Source: Candidatus Segetimicrobium genomatis (GTDB lineage: Bacteria > Sysuimicrobiota > Sysuimicrobiia > Sysuimicrobiales > Kaftiobacteriaceae). From it: DNA of 43,906 nt. The translations under genes were made by a program, and so were the position numbers. This document shows positions 27,507 through 35,849 of this stretch, piece by piece. The stretch lies in assembly GCA_005882295.1 (NCBI GenBank), contig VBAI01000183.1:1-43906 (forward strand), given 5' to 3'. Each line of letters begins with the position of its first letter. The stretch's first letter is position 1. The notes beneath the pieces were generated by a model. It searched no databases. It saw nothing but the letters and a program-made list of their open reading frames with translations, and was not told the DNA's origin.

Positions 27507-27547
27507 GAGCACGTTCACTTGCGTTCCCGTGTTCCCGCGTTCCTGTG
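27419..27547. repeat. Word-repeat hairpin, period 8 (recO 3' end)
   Basis: GGGAA at 27419, 27427, 27435 and 27443 with a decayed unit at 27451; right arm TTCC at 27524, 27532 and 27540. Words are GGGAACGC and GCGTTCCC types. A loop of about 65 bases contains the recO stop codon. The left arm is translated as the RecO tail. Confidence 0.85.
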
Positions 27548-27556
27548 TGTTATAGT
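27548..27556 (+). promoter_or_regulatory. Extended -10 promoter before the small membrane protein gene
   Basis: TGTTATAGT, an extended -10, overlapping the end of the recO hairpin. Expected start about 27563; GGAGG at 27566-27570 then serves the GTG at 27576. Confidence 0.5.
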
Positions 27557-27575
27557 GTAGAAGGCGGAGGTGACT

Positions 27576-27833
27576 GTGTTGGAAATTGATCTGGAGCGGG
27601 CGCGCCACGCGCTGCTGCAGCTGGGGACGGCGTTGGAGGAGGCACGCGGAGTGATCCGGCCGGGCCCCGACGGGTTGATCCGGGTGAAGACGGACGACCG
27701 GGTCGTGGAACTCCCCGTGTCCTGGGCCGTCGCCGGTGCGGTGGCCTTTGCGGTGGCCGCGATCCTTTCCACCGTGCCGATGCCGTCGGTCCGCCGGCGC
27801 GAGCGGAACGAAGAACCGCTCGGAATTGGCTAA
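27576..27833 (+). CDS. Small single-pass membrane protein, unknown
   Basis: 85 residues; not recognised. An N-terminal amphipathic stretch (LEIDLERARHALLQLGTALEEA), a short beta-like segment (GLIRVKTDDRVVELP), one membrane helix about residues 49-65 (SWAVAGAVAFAVAAIL) and a basic tail with RRRER. GTG 27576 has GGAGG 5 bases upstream. It has its own promoter and sits exactly between two word-repeat hairpins (27419-27547 and 27838-27931). GC content and codon use look like the neighbours. Could be a small regulatory or scaffold protein; no function is claimed. Confidence 0.65.
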   Translation: MLEIDLERARHALLQLGTALEEARGVIRPGPDGLIRVKTDDRVVELPVSWAVAGAVAFAVAAILSTVPMPSVRRRERNEEPLGIG

Positions 27834-27837
27834 CGAT

Positions 27838-27931
27838 GTTGAAACGTTGGAAAGTTGAATCGTTGAAGCGAAGAGGACGATTTCAATCATACTCCGGTTC
27901 AACGCTCCAACGCTTCAACGTTCCAACGTAG
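27838..27931. repeat. Word-repeat hairpin, period 8 (before glyQ)
   Basis: GTTG at 27838, 27846, 27854 and 27862; CAAC at 27900, 27908, 27916 and 27924. All steps are exactly 8, four units per arm, with a loop of about 35 bases. Words: GTTGAAAC and GCTTCAAC types. Confidence 0.9.
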
Positions 27932-27958
27932 TTTTTGCGACAATGATGGAAGAAAGGG

Positions 27959-27991
27959 AGCCCTCGGTCCCCGAGACGGGTGGGCTTTTTT
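27959..27991 (+). terminator. Rho-independent terminator or attenuator upstream of glyQ
   Basis: AGCCC (27959-27963) pairs with GGGCT (27982-27986), enclosing CTCGG/CCGAG pairing, followed by TTTTTT. It ends 13 bases before the glyQ ATG. It may end the small upstream transcript or attenuate glyQS. A T-box is not supported. Confidence 0.6.
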
Positions 27992-28003
27992 CATTTTCCT
28001 GAG

Positions 28004-28945
28004 ATGTCTGTCCTGACGTTTCAAGACGTGGTCATGGCCCTGGAGCGGTTCTGGGCCGCACAGGGCTGCGTCATCGAGCAGCCGTACGATCTGGAAGTCG
28101 GAGCCGGGACGATGCACCCGGCCACGTTCCTGCGGGCGCTGGGGCCGGAGCCCTGGCGGGTCGCCTTCGTGCAGCCGTCCCGCCGGCCGGCGGATGGCCG
28201 GTACGGAGAGAATCCCAACCGTCTCTTCAAGCACTACCAGTATCAGGTGGTCCTGAAGCCGTCACCAGACGACATCCAGGACCGGTACCTGCGCAGCCTC
28301 GTCCAGTTAGGCATCCGGCTCCGCGAACACGATGTGCGGTTTCTCGAGGATGACTGGGAGGCGCCGACCCTCGGCGCGTCGGGGCTGGGCTGGCAGGTAT
28401 TTCTTGACGGAGCGGAGATTTCGCAGTTCACATACTTTCAGCAGATGGGCGGGCTGGAGGCCAAGCCCGTGTCGGTCGAGATCACGTACGGTCTTGAGCG
28501 TATCACCATGTTCATCCAGCGCCGCTCCAGCGCGTTCGAGATCGAGTGGGCTCCCGGCATGACGTACGGAGAACTGCGCCTTCAGGACGAGGCCGAGCAG
28601 TCTGCCTACAGCTTTGACCGTGCTGACGTCGAGACACTGCGCGCAGGCTTCGCGGCCGGCGAAGCGGAGGCCAGCCGGCTCCTGGACGCGGGGCTCGTGC
28701 TCCCAGCCTATGATCACGTCCTGAAATGCTCACACCTGTTCAACCTGCTCGACGCCCGCGGGGCGATCGGCGTGGCGGAGCGCACGACGCTCATGGCCCG
28801 CTGCCGGCAACTGGCGCACCGCTGCGCCGAACGTTATGTGGCCAGACGTGAGGAGCTAGGGTTTCCATTGCTGCGCACCGCCGCGAACCGGAGGCCGGGC
28901 AGGGCCCGTCCGGCCGCAGGCAGGGCAGGAGGGGCGCGTGCCTGA
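28004..28945 (+). CDS. glyQ: Glycyl-tRNA synthetase alpha subunit
   Basis: Class II catalytic subunit of the tetrameric bacterial GlyRS. 313 residues. Starts [22 protein letters not shown]; motifs [34 protein letters not shown] and [10 protein letters not shown] are diagnostic. ATG 28004 is chosen from homology; the GTG at 27980 lies in the terminator. The last 20 residues (after RTAANR) are a low-complexity Arg/Ala/Gly extension. The stop overlaps glyS by 8 bases. Confidence 0.95.
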   Translation: MSVLTFQDVVMALERFWAAQGCVIEQPYDLEVGAGTMHPATFLRALGPEPWRVAFVQPSRRPADGRYGENPNRLFKHYQYQVVLKPSPDDIQDRYLRSLVQLGIRLREHDVRFLEDDWEAPTLGASGLGWQVFLDGAEISQFTYFQQMGGLEAKPVSVEITYGLERITMFIQRRSSAFEIEWAPGMTYGELRLQDEAEQSAYSFDRADVETLRAGFAAGEAEASRLLDAGLVLPAYDHVLKCSHLFNLLDARGAIGVAERTTLMARCRQLAHRCAERYVARREELGFPLLRTAANRRPGRARPAAGRAGGARA

Positions 28946-31070
28946 CCTGCTTCTTGAAATCGGGACTGAGGAGCTTCCTCCCCACGACATTGCGCCGGCG
29001 CTGCAGCAACTTGCCGAGGGGATGCGCGCGGCCCTGGCCGCGCTGCGCATCGACGCCGGGGTCATTCGGACCTACGGCGCTCCCCGCCGGCTGGCCGTGG
29101 TGTGCATGGGTGTGGCTTCGCGCCAGCGTCCGATGGTGCGCGAGGTCCGCGGTCCGGCCGCCCAGGCGGCATTTGATGCCGAGGGCCGTCCCACCCAGGC
29201 CGCGATCGGATTTGCCCGGGCTCAGGGCGTGCCGGTGGAGCGGCTTCAGGCACGCGAGGTGGAGGGCAAACGGTACGCGGTCGCAGTGGTCGAAGAGCGC
29301 CCGAAGCACAGCGCCGAGGTGCTCCCCGGGGCACTCACCGGGGTGGTCACCCGGCTGTCGTTTTCCAAGATGATGCGGTGGGGCGAGGGCGAGGCACGGT
29401 TCGCCAGGCCGATCCGGTGGATGGTGGCGCTCCTGGGGCGAACCGTCCTGCGCGTGGAGGTGGCGGGGGTGCGGGCCGGGCGCACTACCCGAGGTCACCG
29501 CATTCTGGGGAGCGGGCCACGGGCGGTCGCCAGCGCGCAGGCGTACCTGAAGGTTTTGAAGTCTTCCGGTGTGATCGTCGATCAAGATGAACGCAGGCGG
29601 GTGATTGTTCAGCAGACGACCGCGCTGGCCAAGCAGGTGAGCGGCGTCCCGGTGCTGGACCCGGCGTTGCTGGACGAGCTGATCATGAGCACCGAGCACC
29701 CGCAGGCCCTGCGCGGCGCATTCGATCGTGAGTTCCTCACGCTCCCCGGTCCCGTGCTCGTGACCGTGATGCAGCACCATCAGAAGTACTTTGCCATCGA
29801 GGACGCCGGACGACGCCTCCTGCCGTATTTCCTGGCCGTGCGAGACGGCGATGCCCGCCACCTGGCGACGGTCCGCCAGGGCCACGAGTGGGTGTTGCGG
29901 GCGCGGCTGGCCGACGCCCGCTTCTTCGTCCAGGAAGATCGCAAGCACCGGTTGGAGGATTATCTCCCCAAGCTGGACGGCCTCCTGTTCCAGGCTCAAC
30001 TCGGCACGATGGCGGAGAAGACGCGCCGCCTGGTGGCGCTCGCCAGGCACGTGTCAGGGCTCCTGCTGCTCGATGGCCGCACGACGGAGGCGCTCCTCCG
30101 GGCGGCGACGCTGTGCAAGGCGGACCTGGTTACCAAGATGGTCGGCGAGTTCCCGGAGCTGCAGGGTGTGATCGGCCAGATCTATGCGGAGCTGGACGGC
30201 GAGCCCCCGGAGGTGGCGCGGGCGATCGGGGAGCATTACCGGCCGGCGCGGGCGGGAGACGCTGCGCCAAAGACACAGGTCGGCGCACTGCTGGGACTCG
30301 TGGACAAGATTGACACCCTGGTAGGGATCGTCGGCGTAGGGCTGGTGCCGACCGGCTCACAGGACCCGTACGGGCTCCGCCGCGCGGCGCAGGGCATCGT
30401 GGAGATCATTCAGATGCTGCGGCTGCGCATGCCACTGCGCGCGCTCGCGGAGGCGGCTGCGGCGGGATACGGCCGGCGCTGGGGGCCGGAAGTGCTCGAC
30501 CTCGTCGTGGACTTCCTGCGGCAGCGACTGCGGGCCATGTTGATCGACCAGGGCGTCCGGTATGATCTGGTCGATGCCGCCGTGGCCGTCAGCGGGGATG
30601 ACCTGCTGGCCGCCGCGGACCGGGCGCAGGCGCTCAGCGCGTTCGCCGGGCGCCCCGAATTCGCCCGCCTCTATGTTGCATACGATCGCGCCTCCCGGAT
30701 CCTGAGTGCGGAGGCGGCCTCACAGGTGGATCCCGAGAAGTTTGAAGTCCCGGCTGAGCACCGGCTGCATGAGGCGGCGATCCGGGTCTCCTCACGGGTC
30801 CGCACGGCGACTGCCGGTGGCGACTATCTCAACGCGCTGGGCGAGTTGCTGGCGTTGACCGAGCCGGTGGATCGCATCTTCGACGCTGTGCTCATCATGG
30901 CGCCCCAGCCGGCGGTGCGGGCCAACCGCCTGGCGCTGCTGCGTCTGGCGGTCGAGGCCTTCCGCCTTGTGGCGGACTTTTCGAAGGTGGTTGTGGCCTC
31001 GGATCAGCCGAGCACGCCGGACGGGGAACGGCGAGCGAAAACCACGAAGAAGGTACAGGCCGCTCGCTGA
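28938..31070 (+). CDS. glyS: Glycyl-tRNA synthetase beta subunit
   Basis: tRNA-binding subunit of GlyRS, with an HD-like domain and a C-terminal anticodon-binding (DALR-like) domain. 710 residues, normal. Starts [37 protein letters not shown] and [17 protein letters not shown] are family blocks, and [18 protein letters not shown] is near residue 475. GTG 28938 overlaps glyQ by 8 bases, giving coupled 1:1 synthesis. Confidence 0.95.
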   Translation: MPDLLLEIGTEELPPHDIAPALQQLAEGMRAALAALRIDAGVIRTYGAPRRLAVVCMGVASRQRPMVREVRGPAAQAAFDAEGRPTQAAIGFARAQGVPVERLQAREVEGKRYAVAVVEERPKHSAEVLPGALTGVVTRLSFSKMMRWGEGEARFARPIRWMVALLGRTVLRVEVAGVRAGRTTRGHRILGSGPRAVASAQAYLKVLKSSGVIVDQDERRRVIVQQTTALAKQVSGVPVLDPALLDELIMSTEHPQALRGAFDREFLTLPGPVLVTVMQHHQKYFAIEDAGRRLLPYFLAVRDGDARHLATVRQGHEWVLRARLADARFFVQEDRKHRLEDYLPKLDGLLFQAQLGTMAEKTRRLVALARHVSGLLLLDGRTTEALLRAATLCKADLVTKMVGEFPELQGVIGQIYAELDGEPPEVARAIGEHYRPARAGDAAPKTQVGALLGLVDKIDTLVGIVGVGLVPTGSQDPYGLRRAAQGIVEIIQMLRLRMPLRALAEAAAAGYGRRWGPEVLDLVVDFLRQRLRAMLIDQGVRYDLVDAAVAVSGDDLLAAADRAQALSAFAGRPEFARLYVAYDRASRILSAEAASQVDPEKFEVPAEHRLHEAAIRVSSRVRTATAGGDYLNALGELLALTEPVDRIFDAVLIMAPQPAVRANRLALLRLAVEAFRLVADFSKVVVASDQPSTPDGERRAKTTKKVQAAR

Positions 31071-31102
31071 CCGCGAGCACCAGATGACGATGAGGTGAGG
31101 GT

Positions 31103-33898
31103 ATGGCACAGGTACGGAGTAAGAAGGCCACGCGGGTGCCGAAGACACGGGCGACCCGCACCGCCTCCGGGGCAAGCAAGCCGCGGAGCGGCCCTGCACC
31201 ATCCGGCGCAGGGCGGCGCCCTGCACCGTACGGTACAGGGCGGCGCCGATGGACGATGCTCTTTGCAGAGGGCAACGCGACAATGCGCGATCTGCTGGGT
31301 GGGAAGGGCGCCGGCCTGGCCGAGATGAGCCGCATCGGCCTGCCGGTACCGCCTGGGTTTACCATTACCACCGAGGCCTGTCTAGAGTACTACCGCCGGT
31401 CCCGGCAGTTCCCCGCCGGCCTGATGGATGAGGTCAGGCAGAAGATGCGCCTGCTGGAGGAACGGACCGGCAAGCGCTTCGGCGATGCCACCAAACCATT
31501 GCTGGTGTCCGTGCGGTCCGGTGCGAAGTTTAGCATGCCGGGCATGATGGACACCGTCCTCAACCTGGGGCTCAACAAGACGACGGTGGAGGGGCTGGCG
31601 CGGGCATCGGGCGATGCGCGATTTGCCTACGACTCCTACCGCCGGTTCATGCAGATGTTTGGCAACGTGGTGCTGGGGCTGAAGCACGAGCTCTTCGAGG
31701 ACATCCTCCTGGCCGCCAAGCGAGCGCGTGGGGTGACACAGGACACCGAGCTGAGCGCCGGCGACCTCGGAGCGCTGACCGAGGAGTACCGCCGCCTGGT
31801 GCGGGAGCGTGCCGGCCAGGCGTTCCCCGAGGATCCCTGGCAGCAACTGGAGATGGCCATCCACGCCGTCTTCGAATCGTGGAACAACCCCCGGGCCATC
31901 ACCTACCGGAACTTTAACAAGATTCCTCATGATCTGGGCACGGCGGTGAACGTGCAGACCATGGTGTTTGGCAACCTGGGGCCAACCTCCGGCACCGGGG
32001 TGGCGTTTACCCGCGATCCGGCGACGGGCGAGAAAAAGGTGTACGGGGAGTACCTGCTCAACGCGCAGGGGGAAGACGTCGTCGCCGGCATCCGCACGCC
32101 CAAGCCCATCGGCGAGCTGGTCCGGGATCTCCCCCAGGCGTACCGGCAGTTCATGGACGTGTGTGCGCTGTTGGAGAAGCACTACCGCGACGTGCAGGAC
32201 GTCGAGTTCACCATCGAACACGGCACGCTCTACCTGTTGCAGACGCGCAGCGGGAAGCGCACCGGACAGGCCGCGGTCAAGATTGCCGTCGACATGGTGC
32301 ACGAGAAGCTGATCACCAAAGAAGAGGCGCTGTTGCGCGCGGAGCCGGCGTCGCTGGAACAGCTCCTGCATCCGCGGCTCGATCCAGACGCCCCGCGCCG
32401 CGTCGTGGGGAAGGGCCTGGCCGCCAGTCCGGGAGCGGCCTCCGGCGCCATCGTGTTTGACGCCGACGAGGCGGTCAAGCTGGCAACGCAGCGCAAGGTC
32501 ATTCTGGCGCGGCCGGAAACCAACCCCGACGATATTCACGGGTTGGTGGCCGCGCAGGGCGTACTCACCAGCCGCGGCGGGATGACCAGCCACGCCGCGA
32601 TTGTGGCCCGCGGCATGGGGAAACCTGCCGTGGTCGGGGCGGAATCGCTGCGCATCGATGAGGAGGCCGGGCAACTCGCGGCCGGTGATGTGGTCATCCA
32701 TCAGGGGGACGTGATTACGATCGACGGATCCACCGGTGAGGTCATCCTGGGGGAGGTGCCCGTCATCGAGCCGTCGCTGGCGGGGGAAATCGAGGAGCTG
32801 CTGCGGTGGGCCGACCAGGTCCGGACGCTGGGCGTGCGTGCGAATGCCGATTACCCGCGGGACGCACGCAAGGCGCTAGAGTTTGGCGCGGAAGGGATCG
32901 GTCTGTGCCGGACCGAGCATATGTTTATGGAAGCCGAGCGGCTGCCGATCATGCAGCAGATGATCATGGCGGCCACGGAGGGAGAGCGGCGGGCGGCGCT
33001 GGACCGCTTGCTGCTCTTCCAGAAGGAAGACTTCAAAGGGATCTTTCGCGAGATGGGCAACCGGCCCGTGATCATCCGTCTACTGGACCCGCCCTTGCAC
33101 GAGTTCCTGCCGCGGATGGAAGATTTGCTCGTCGAAGTCACCGAGATGCGAGCGCGCGGCGAGACGGACGGGTTGCAGGAGAAAGAAGCGCTGTTGCGCC
33201 GGGTGCAGATGCTGCACGAGTTCAATCCAATGCTGGGCCTGCGCGGGTGCCGGCTGGGTATCCTCTATCCCGAGATCAATGAGATGCAGGTCCGCGCCAT
33301 CCTCCTGGCGGCGGTCGAGGTGAAGCGCGACGAGGGCATCGACGTCATCCCGGAGGTCATGATTCCACTGGTGGGCCATCCCAATGAGTTGCAGTTTGTG
33401 CACCAGCAACTGGTGACCGTCGCGGCGCAGATCGTGAAGGAGGCCGGGGTGTCGGTGCGCTACCTCTTCGGCACCATGATCGAGATCCCGCGCGCCTGCC
33501 TGGTGGCCGATCAGATCGCCGAGATCGCGGAGTTCTTCTCGTTTGGGACGAACGATCTCACGCAGACCATCTTTGGGTTCAGCCGCGACGACGCGCAGGC
33601 GAAGTTCCTCAATCAATACCTGGAAAAGGGCATCCTCACAGACGACCCATTCCAGGTCCTGGACCGTAGCGGGGTCGGTAAGCTGATGGAGATGGGCGCG
33701 AGGCTGGGGAAGAAGGTCCGCGCTGATTTGGAGGTGGGCATCTGTGGTGAGCACGGCGGCGACCCATCCTCGGTCGAGTTCTGCCACCAGATCGGGCTGG
33801 ATTATGTCTCCTGCTCGCCCTTCCGCGTGCCGATCGCCCGGCTCGCTGCGGCGCAGGCACGCCTGAAGGAGAAGACGGCGACAGCGAAAGATATCTAA
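31103..33898 (+). CDS. ppdK: Pyruvate, phosphate dikinase
   Basis: Interconverts pyruvate + ATP + Pi and PEP + AMP + PPi. 931 residues against about 875-890 usual. Nucleotide domain (about 50-400), phospho-His domain with His497 in GGMTSHAAIVARG, then the PEP/pyruvate barrel with CRTEHMF, FGTNDLTQ and CGEHGGDP. ATG 31103 has GGTGAGGG upstream. Residues about 28-50 (SGPAPSGAGRRPAPYGTGRR) come from a palindromic repeat and are not family sequence; ATG 31256, where homology starts (MLFAEGNATMRDLLGGKGA), is an alternative start. The usual PPDK regulatory protein gene is absent. Confidence 0.93.
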   Translation: MAQVRSKKATRVPKTRATRTASGASKPRSGPAPSGAGRRPAPYGTGRRRWTMLFAEGNATMRDLLGGKGAGLAEMSRIGLPVPPGFTITTEACLEYYRRSRQFPAGLMDEVRQKMRLLEERTGKRFGDATKPLLVSVRSGAKFSMPGMMDTVLNLGLNKTTVEGLARASGDARFAYDSYRRFMQMFGNVVLGLKHELFEDILLAAKRARGVTQDTELSAGDLGALTEEYRRLVRERAGQAFPEDPWQQLEMAIHAVFESWNNPRAITYRNFNKIPHDLGTAVNVQTMVFGNLGPTSGTGVAFTRDPATGEKKVYGEYLLNAQGEDVVAGIRTPKPIGELVRDLPQAYRQFMDVCALLEKHYRDVQDVEFTIEHGTLYLLQTRSGKRTGQAAVKIAVDMVHEKLITKEEALLRAEPASLEQLLHPRLDPDAPRRVVGKGLAASPGAASGAIVFDADEAVKLATQRKVILARPETNPDDIHGLVAAQGVLTSRGGMTSHAAIVARGMGKPAVVGAESLRIDEEAGQLAAGDVVIHQGDVITIDGSTGEVILGEVPVIEPSLAGEIEELLRWADQVRTLGVRANADYPRDARKALEFGAEGIGLCRTEHMFMEAERLPIMQQMIMAATEGERRAALDRLLLFQKEDFKGIFREMGNRPVIIRLLDPPLHEFLPRMEDLLVEVTEMRARGETDGLQEKEALLRRVQMLHEFNPMLGLRGCRLGILYPEINEMQVRAILLAAVEVKRDEGIDVIPEVMIPLVGHPNELQFVHQQLVTVAAQIVKEAGVSVRYLFGTMIEIPRACLVADQIAEIAEFFSFGTNDLTQTIFGFSRDDAQAKFLNQYLEKGILTDDPFQVLDRSGVGKLMEMGARLGKKVRADLEVGICGEHGGDPSSVEFCHQIGLDYVSCSPFRVPIARLAAAQARLKEKTATAKDI
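31188..31248. repeat. In-frame palindromic element in ppdK (two units)
   Basis: Two adjacent palindromic units: CCCTGCACC...GCAGGG and GCCCTGCACCGTACGGTACA followed by GGGCGGCGCC. The second closely matches the palindrome in secA at 39028. It is translated within the N-terminal extension of PpdK. Confidence 0.75.
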
Positions 33899-33906
33899 CG
33901 AACTGC

Positions 33907-34013
33907 GTCTACTTGGTCTGCCTGGTCTTCTTGGTCTACTTGGTCTCCTTGCTCCACACCACGCGGGGTTTGCAGACCAAGTAGACTAAGTAGACCGAGG
34001 AGACTAAGGAGAC
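33907..34013. repeat. Word-repeat hairpin, period 9 (ppdK-dgt)
   Basis: GTC at 33907, 33916, 33925, 33934 and 33943; GAC at 33975, 33984, 33993, 34002 and 34011. Every step is 9. Words GTCTACTTG and TAGACTAAG are shared with the element at 8524, about 25 kb away. The central part (about 33946-33974) differs from that of the other copy. Confidence 0.9.
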
Positions 34014-34027
34014 GGTTTTCGCTTTGC

Positions 34028-35104
34028 ATGCCAACCCCCCGAGAAATCACCGAAGAGCGGGAGCGCGAGTGGCTCAGTCCTCGCGCTGCCCTGGCGTCCG
34101 CCTCGAAAGGACGCGAGACGGCTGAGCCGCAGGATGACCTGCGCACCTGTTTTCAGCGCGATCGTGATCGCATCATTCACAGCAAGGCCTTCCGCCGGCT
34201 GAAGCATAAGACCCAGGTCTTCCTCGCGCCGGAGGGGGATCACTATCGGACGCGCCTGACCCACACGCTGGAAGTAATGCAGGTGGCCCGCACCGTCGCC
34301 CGCGCGTTGCGGCTCAACGAGGACCTCACCGAAGCCGTCGCCCTCGCGCACGACCTGGGGCATCCGCCGTTCGGGCACGCCGGGGAGGACGCCCTTAACG
34401 AGATGATGCGACCGGTCGGCGGCTTCCGCCATTACGAGCAAAGCCTGCGCGTCGTGCACCTGCTGGAGATCCGGACGCCGGCCGGCGGAACGCCGGTGCG
34501 GGGGCTGAACCTGACATGGGAAGTGCGCGACGGGATCGGGAGTCATTCCAAAGGTCTGGCCGAACTGCCGCCGGCCGCAGACGACCGGCCGGATGGAACA
34601 CTCCCGGCCACGTTCGAGGGACAGGTGGTCCGGCTGGCCGACCGGATTGCCTACGTGCACCATGACACCGATGACGCGATCCGCGCCGGGTTGATCACCG
34701 AGCAGGACGTCCCGGTCCCGGTGCGCGAGGTGCTGGGGGCCGCGCACGGGGGCTGGCTGGGCCGCCTGGTGCGGGATCTGGTGGCGAGCAGCGGAGATCA
34801 GCGCATCATCCGTCCCAGCGAAGACGTCCGCCTGGCCCTGAATGCGCTGGTGGATTTCCTCACCGAGCGAGTGTATCGAGGGCCGTCCGCCGTGGTGGAG
34901 GTGGCCAAAGCGAAGCGCCTCGTGGCGGCCTTGTATGATTACTACCTCGGCCACCCCGACGAGGTCTCGCCGGAGTACCAGGATCTTATGGCGCGGGGGG
35001 AGCCCGTGCGCCGCGTAATCGGAGACTTCCTGGCCGGGATGACCGACCGCTACGCCATCCGCCTGGCCGAATCACTCTTCATCCCCCATGCTTGGTCGCC
35101 CTGA
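34028..35104 (+). CDS. dgt: Deoxyguanosinetriphosphate triphosphohydrolase-like protein
   Basis: HD-domain dNTP triphosphohydrolase of the Dgt type-2 group. 358 residues. CFQRDRDRIIHSKAFRRLKHKTQV, then RLTHTLEV, and the HD pair H108-D109 in AHDLGHPPFGHAGE; LADRIAYVHHDTDDAI carries a later metal Asp. In Firmicutes-like genomes it often sits near dnaG and rpoD; here hpf and secA follow. ATG 34028 lies just after the word-repeat hairpin. No obvious Shine-Dalgarno. Confidence 0.92.
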   Translation: MPTPREITEEREREWLSPRAALASASKGRETAEPQDDLRTCFQRDRDRIIHSKAFRRLKHKTQVFLAPEGDHYRTRLTHTLEVMQVARTVARALRLNEDLTEAVALAHDLGHPPFGHAGEDALNEMMRPVGGFRHYEQSLRVVHLLEIRTPAGGTPVRGLNLTWEVRDGIGSHSKGLAELPPAADDRPDGTLPATFEGQVVRLADRIAYVHHDTDDAIRAGLITEQDVPVPVREVLGAAHGGWLGRLVRDLVASSGDQRIIRPSEDVRLALNALVDFLTERVYRGPSAVVEVAKAKRLVAALYDYYLGHPDEVSPEYQDLMARGEPVRRVIGDFLAGMTDRYAIRLAESLFIPHAWSP

Positions 35105-35131
35105 GACCAAGGGACCAAACAGGCCGGGAGA

Positions 35132-35166
35132 ACCTCTATGAGTTGTCGAACCTCTAATGGAGAGGT
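35132..35166 (+). promoter_or_regulatory. Possible RBS-sequestering structure of hpf
   Basis: ACCTCT at 35150-35155 is a perfect 6-base complement of AGAGGT at 35161-35166, the hpf Shine-Dalgarno; the loop is AATGG. A second identical ACCTCT sits at 35132-35137 in the direct repeat GAACCTCTA. Either copy could pair with the ribosome-binding site. Confidence 0.4.
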
Positions 35167-35172
35167 ATGTTC

Positions 35173-35757
35173 GTGGCGCGAACCAGGGAGCTCCGACCGC
35201 TTCACGTCATCGTACAGGGCAAGCACATGGATGTCACTCCAGCCCTGCGCGGTTACGCCGAGACAAAGATCGGCAAGATCGCGCGGTACTTCGACCAGGT
35301 ACAGGATGCCCAGGTGGTGCTGAGCGTGGAGCGCCGCGGCGGGCTGGGCAAGGCGCAGGTGGTTGAGATCACGGTGCGGGGGGACGGCGTCGTGTTGCGT
35401 GGAGAGGACGCGTCGTCCGACATGTACGCCTCCATCGACCTGGTGGTGGCGAAACTGAAGAAGCAGATCGAGAAGTACCGCAGCAAGATGATTCTCAAGC
35501 GGCGCATCGAAGAGTCCCGCCGCAAGGCCAGACTCCACAGCTCCGCCGAGGCCGCGCTGCGCGCGGGTCCGCCTGGAGGGGGGATCGTGCGGACCAAGCG
35601 CTTTGCGATGAAGCCGATGACGCAGGAGGATGCCGTGCTGCAGATGGAACTGCTGGGCCATGACTTCTTCGTCTTCCGCAATGGCAGCACGATGGAGGTC
35701 AACGTCGTGTACCGGCGGAACGACGGGGGGTACGGGGTGATCGAGCCGGAACCATGA
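35173..35757 (+). CDS. hpf: Ribosome hibernation promoting factor, long form
   Basis: Binds the 30S decoding region and dimerises ribosomes into 100S particles in stationary phase. About 194 residues. N-terminal S30AE/YfiA domain (about 8-105, VIVQGKHMDVTPALRGYAETKIGK), a linker, and the C-terminal dimerisation domain VRTKRFAMKPMTQEDAVLQMELLGHDFFVFRN. GTG 35173 is preferred because GGAGAGG is 7 bases upstream; ATG 35167 is only one base from that motif. Next to secA, as in Bacillus. Confidence 0.92.
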   Translation: MARTRELRPLHVIVQGKHMDVTPALRGYAETKIGKIARYFDQVQDAQVVLSVERRGGLGKAQVVEITVRGDGVVLRGEDASSDMYASIDLVVAKLKKQIEKYRSKMILKRRIEESRRKARLHSSAEAALRAGPPGGGIVRTKRFAMKPMTQEDAVLQMELLGHDFFVFRNGSTMEVNVVYRRNDGGYGVIEPEP

Positions 35758-35760
35758 GAA

Positions 35761-35833
35761 CGGAAACGGGAAACAGGTAACGGGAAACAGGGCCAGGCGA
35801 CTGAAAGCGGTTGTTTCCCGTTTCCCGCTTCCG
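35761..35833. repeat. Word-repeat hairpin, period 7 (after hpf)
   Basis: Left words ACGGGAA and ACAGGTA with AAC at 35765, 35772, 35779 and 35786; right words GTTTCCC at 35813 and 35820 and GCTTCCG at 35827. Spacer about 20 bases. The right words equal the single array at 13187. Confidence 0.85.
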
Positions 35834-35849
35834 TCAGTTGGGGTGTGGG

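Noticed and set aside
27419-27547. Rho-independent terminator after recO
   Set aside because: The stem loop is about 65 bases across and no T-tract follows; the periodic word structure explains it better.
27834-28003. T-box riboswitch controlling glyQS
   Set aside because: A terminator is present, but there is no GGTGG-ACCGCG T-box sequence, no stem I with an AG bulge, and only about 170 bases of leader, most of it a word-repeat hairpin.
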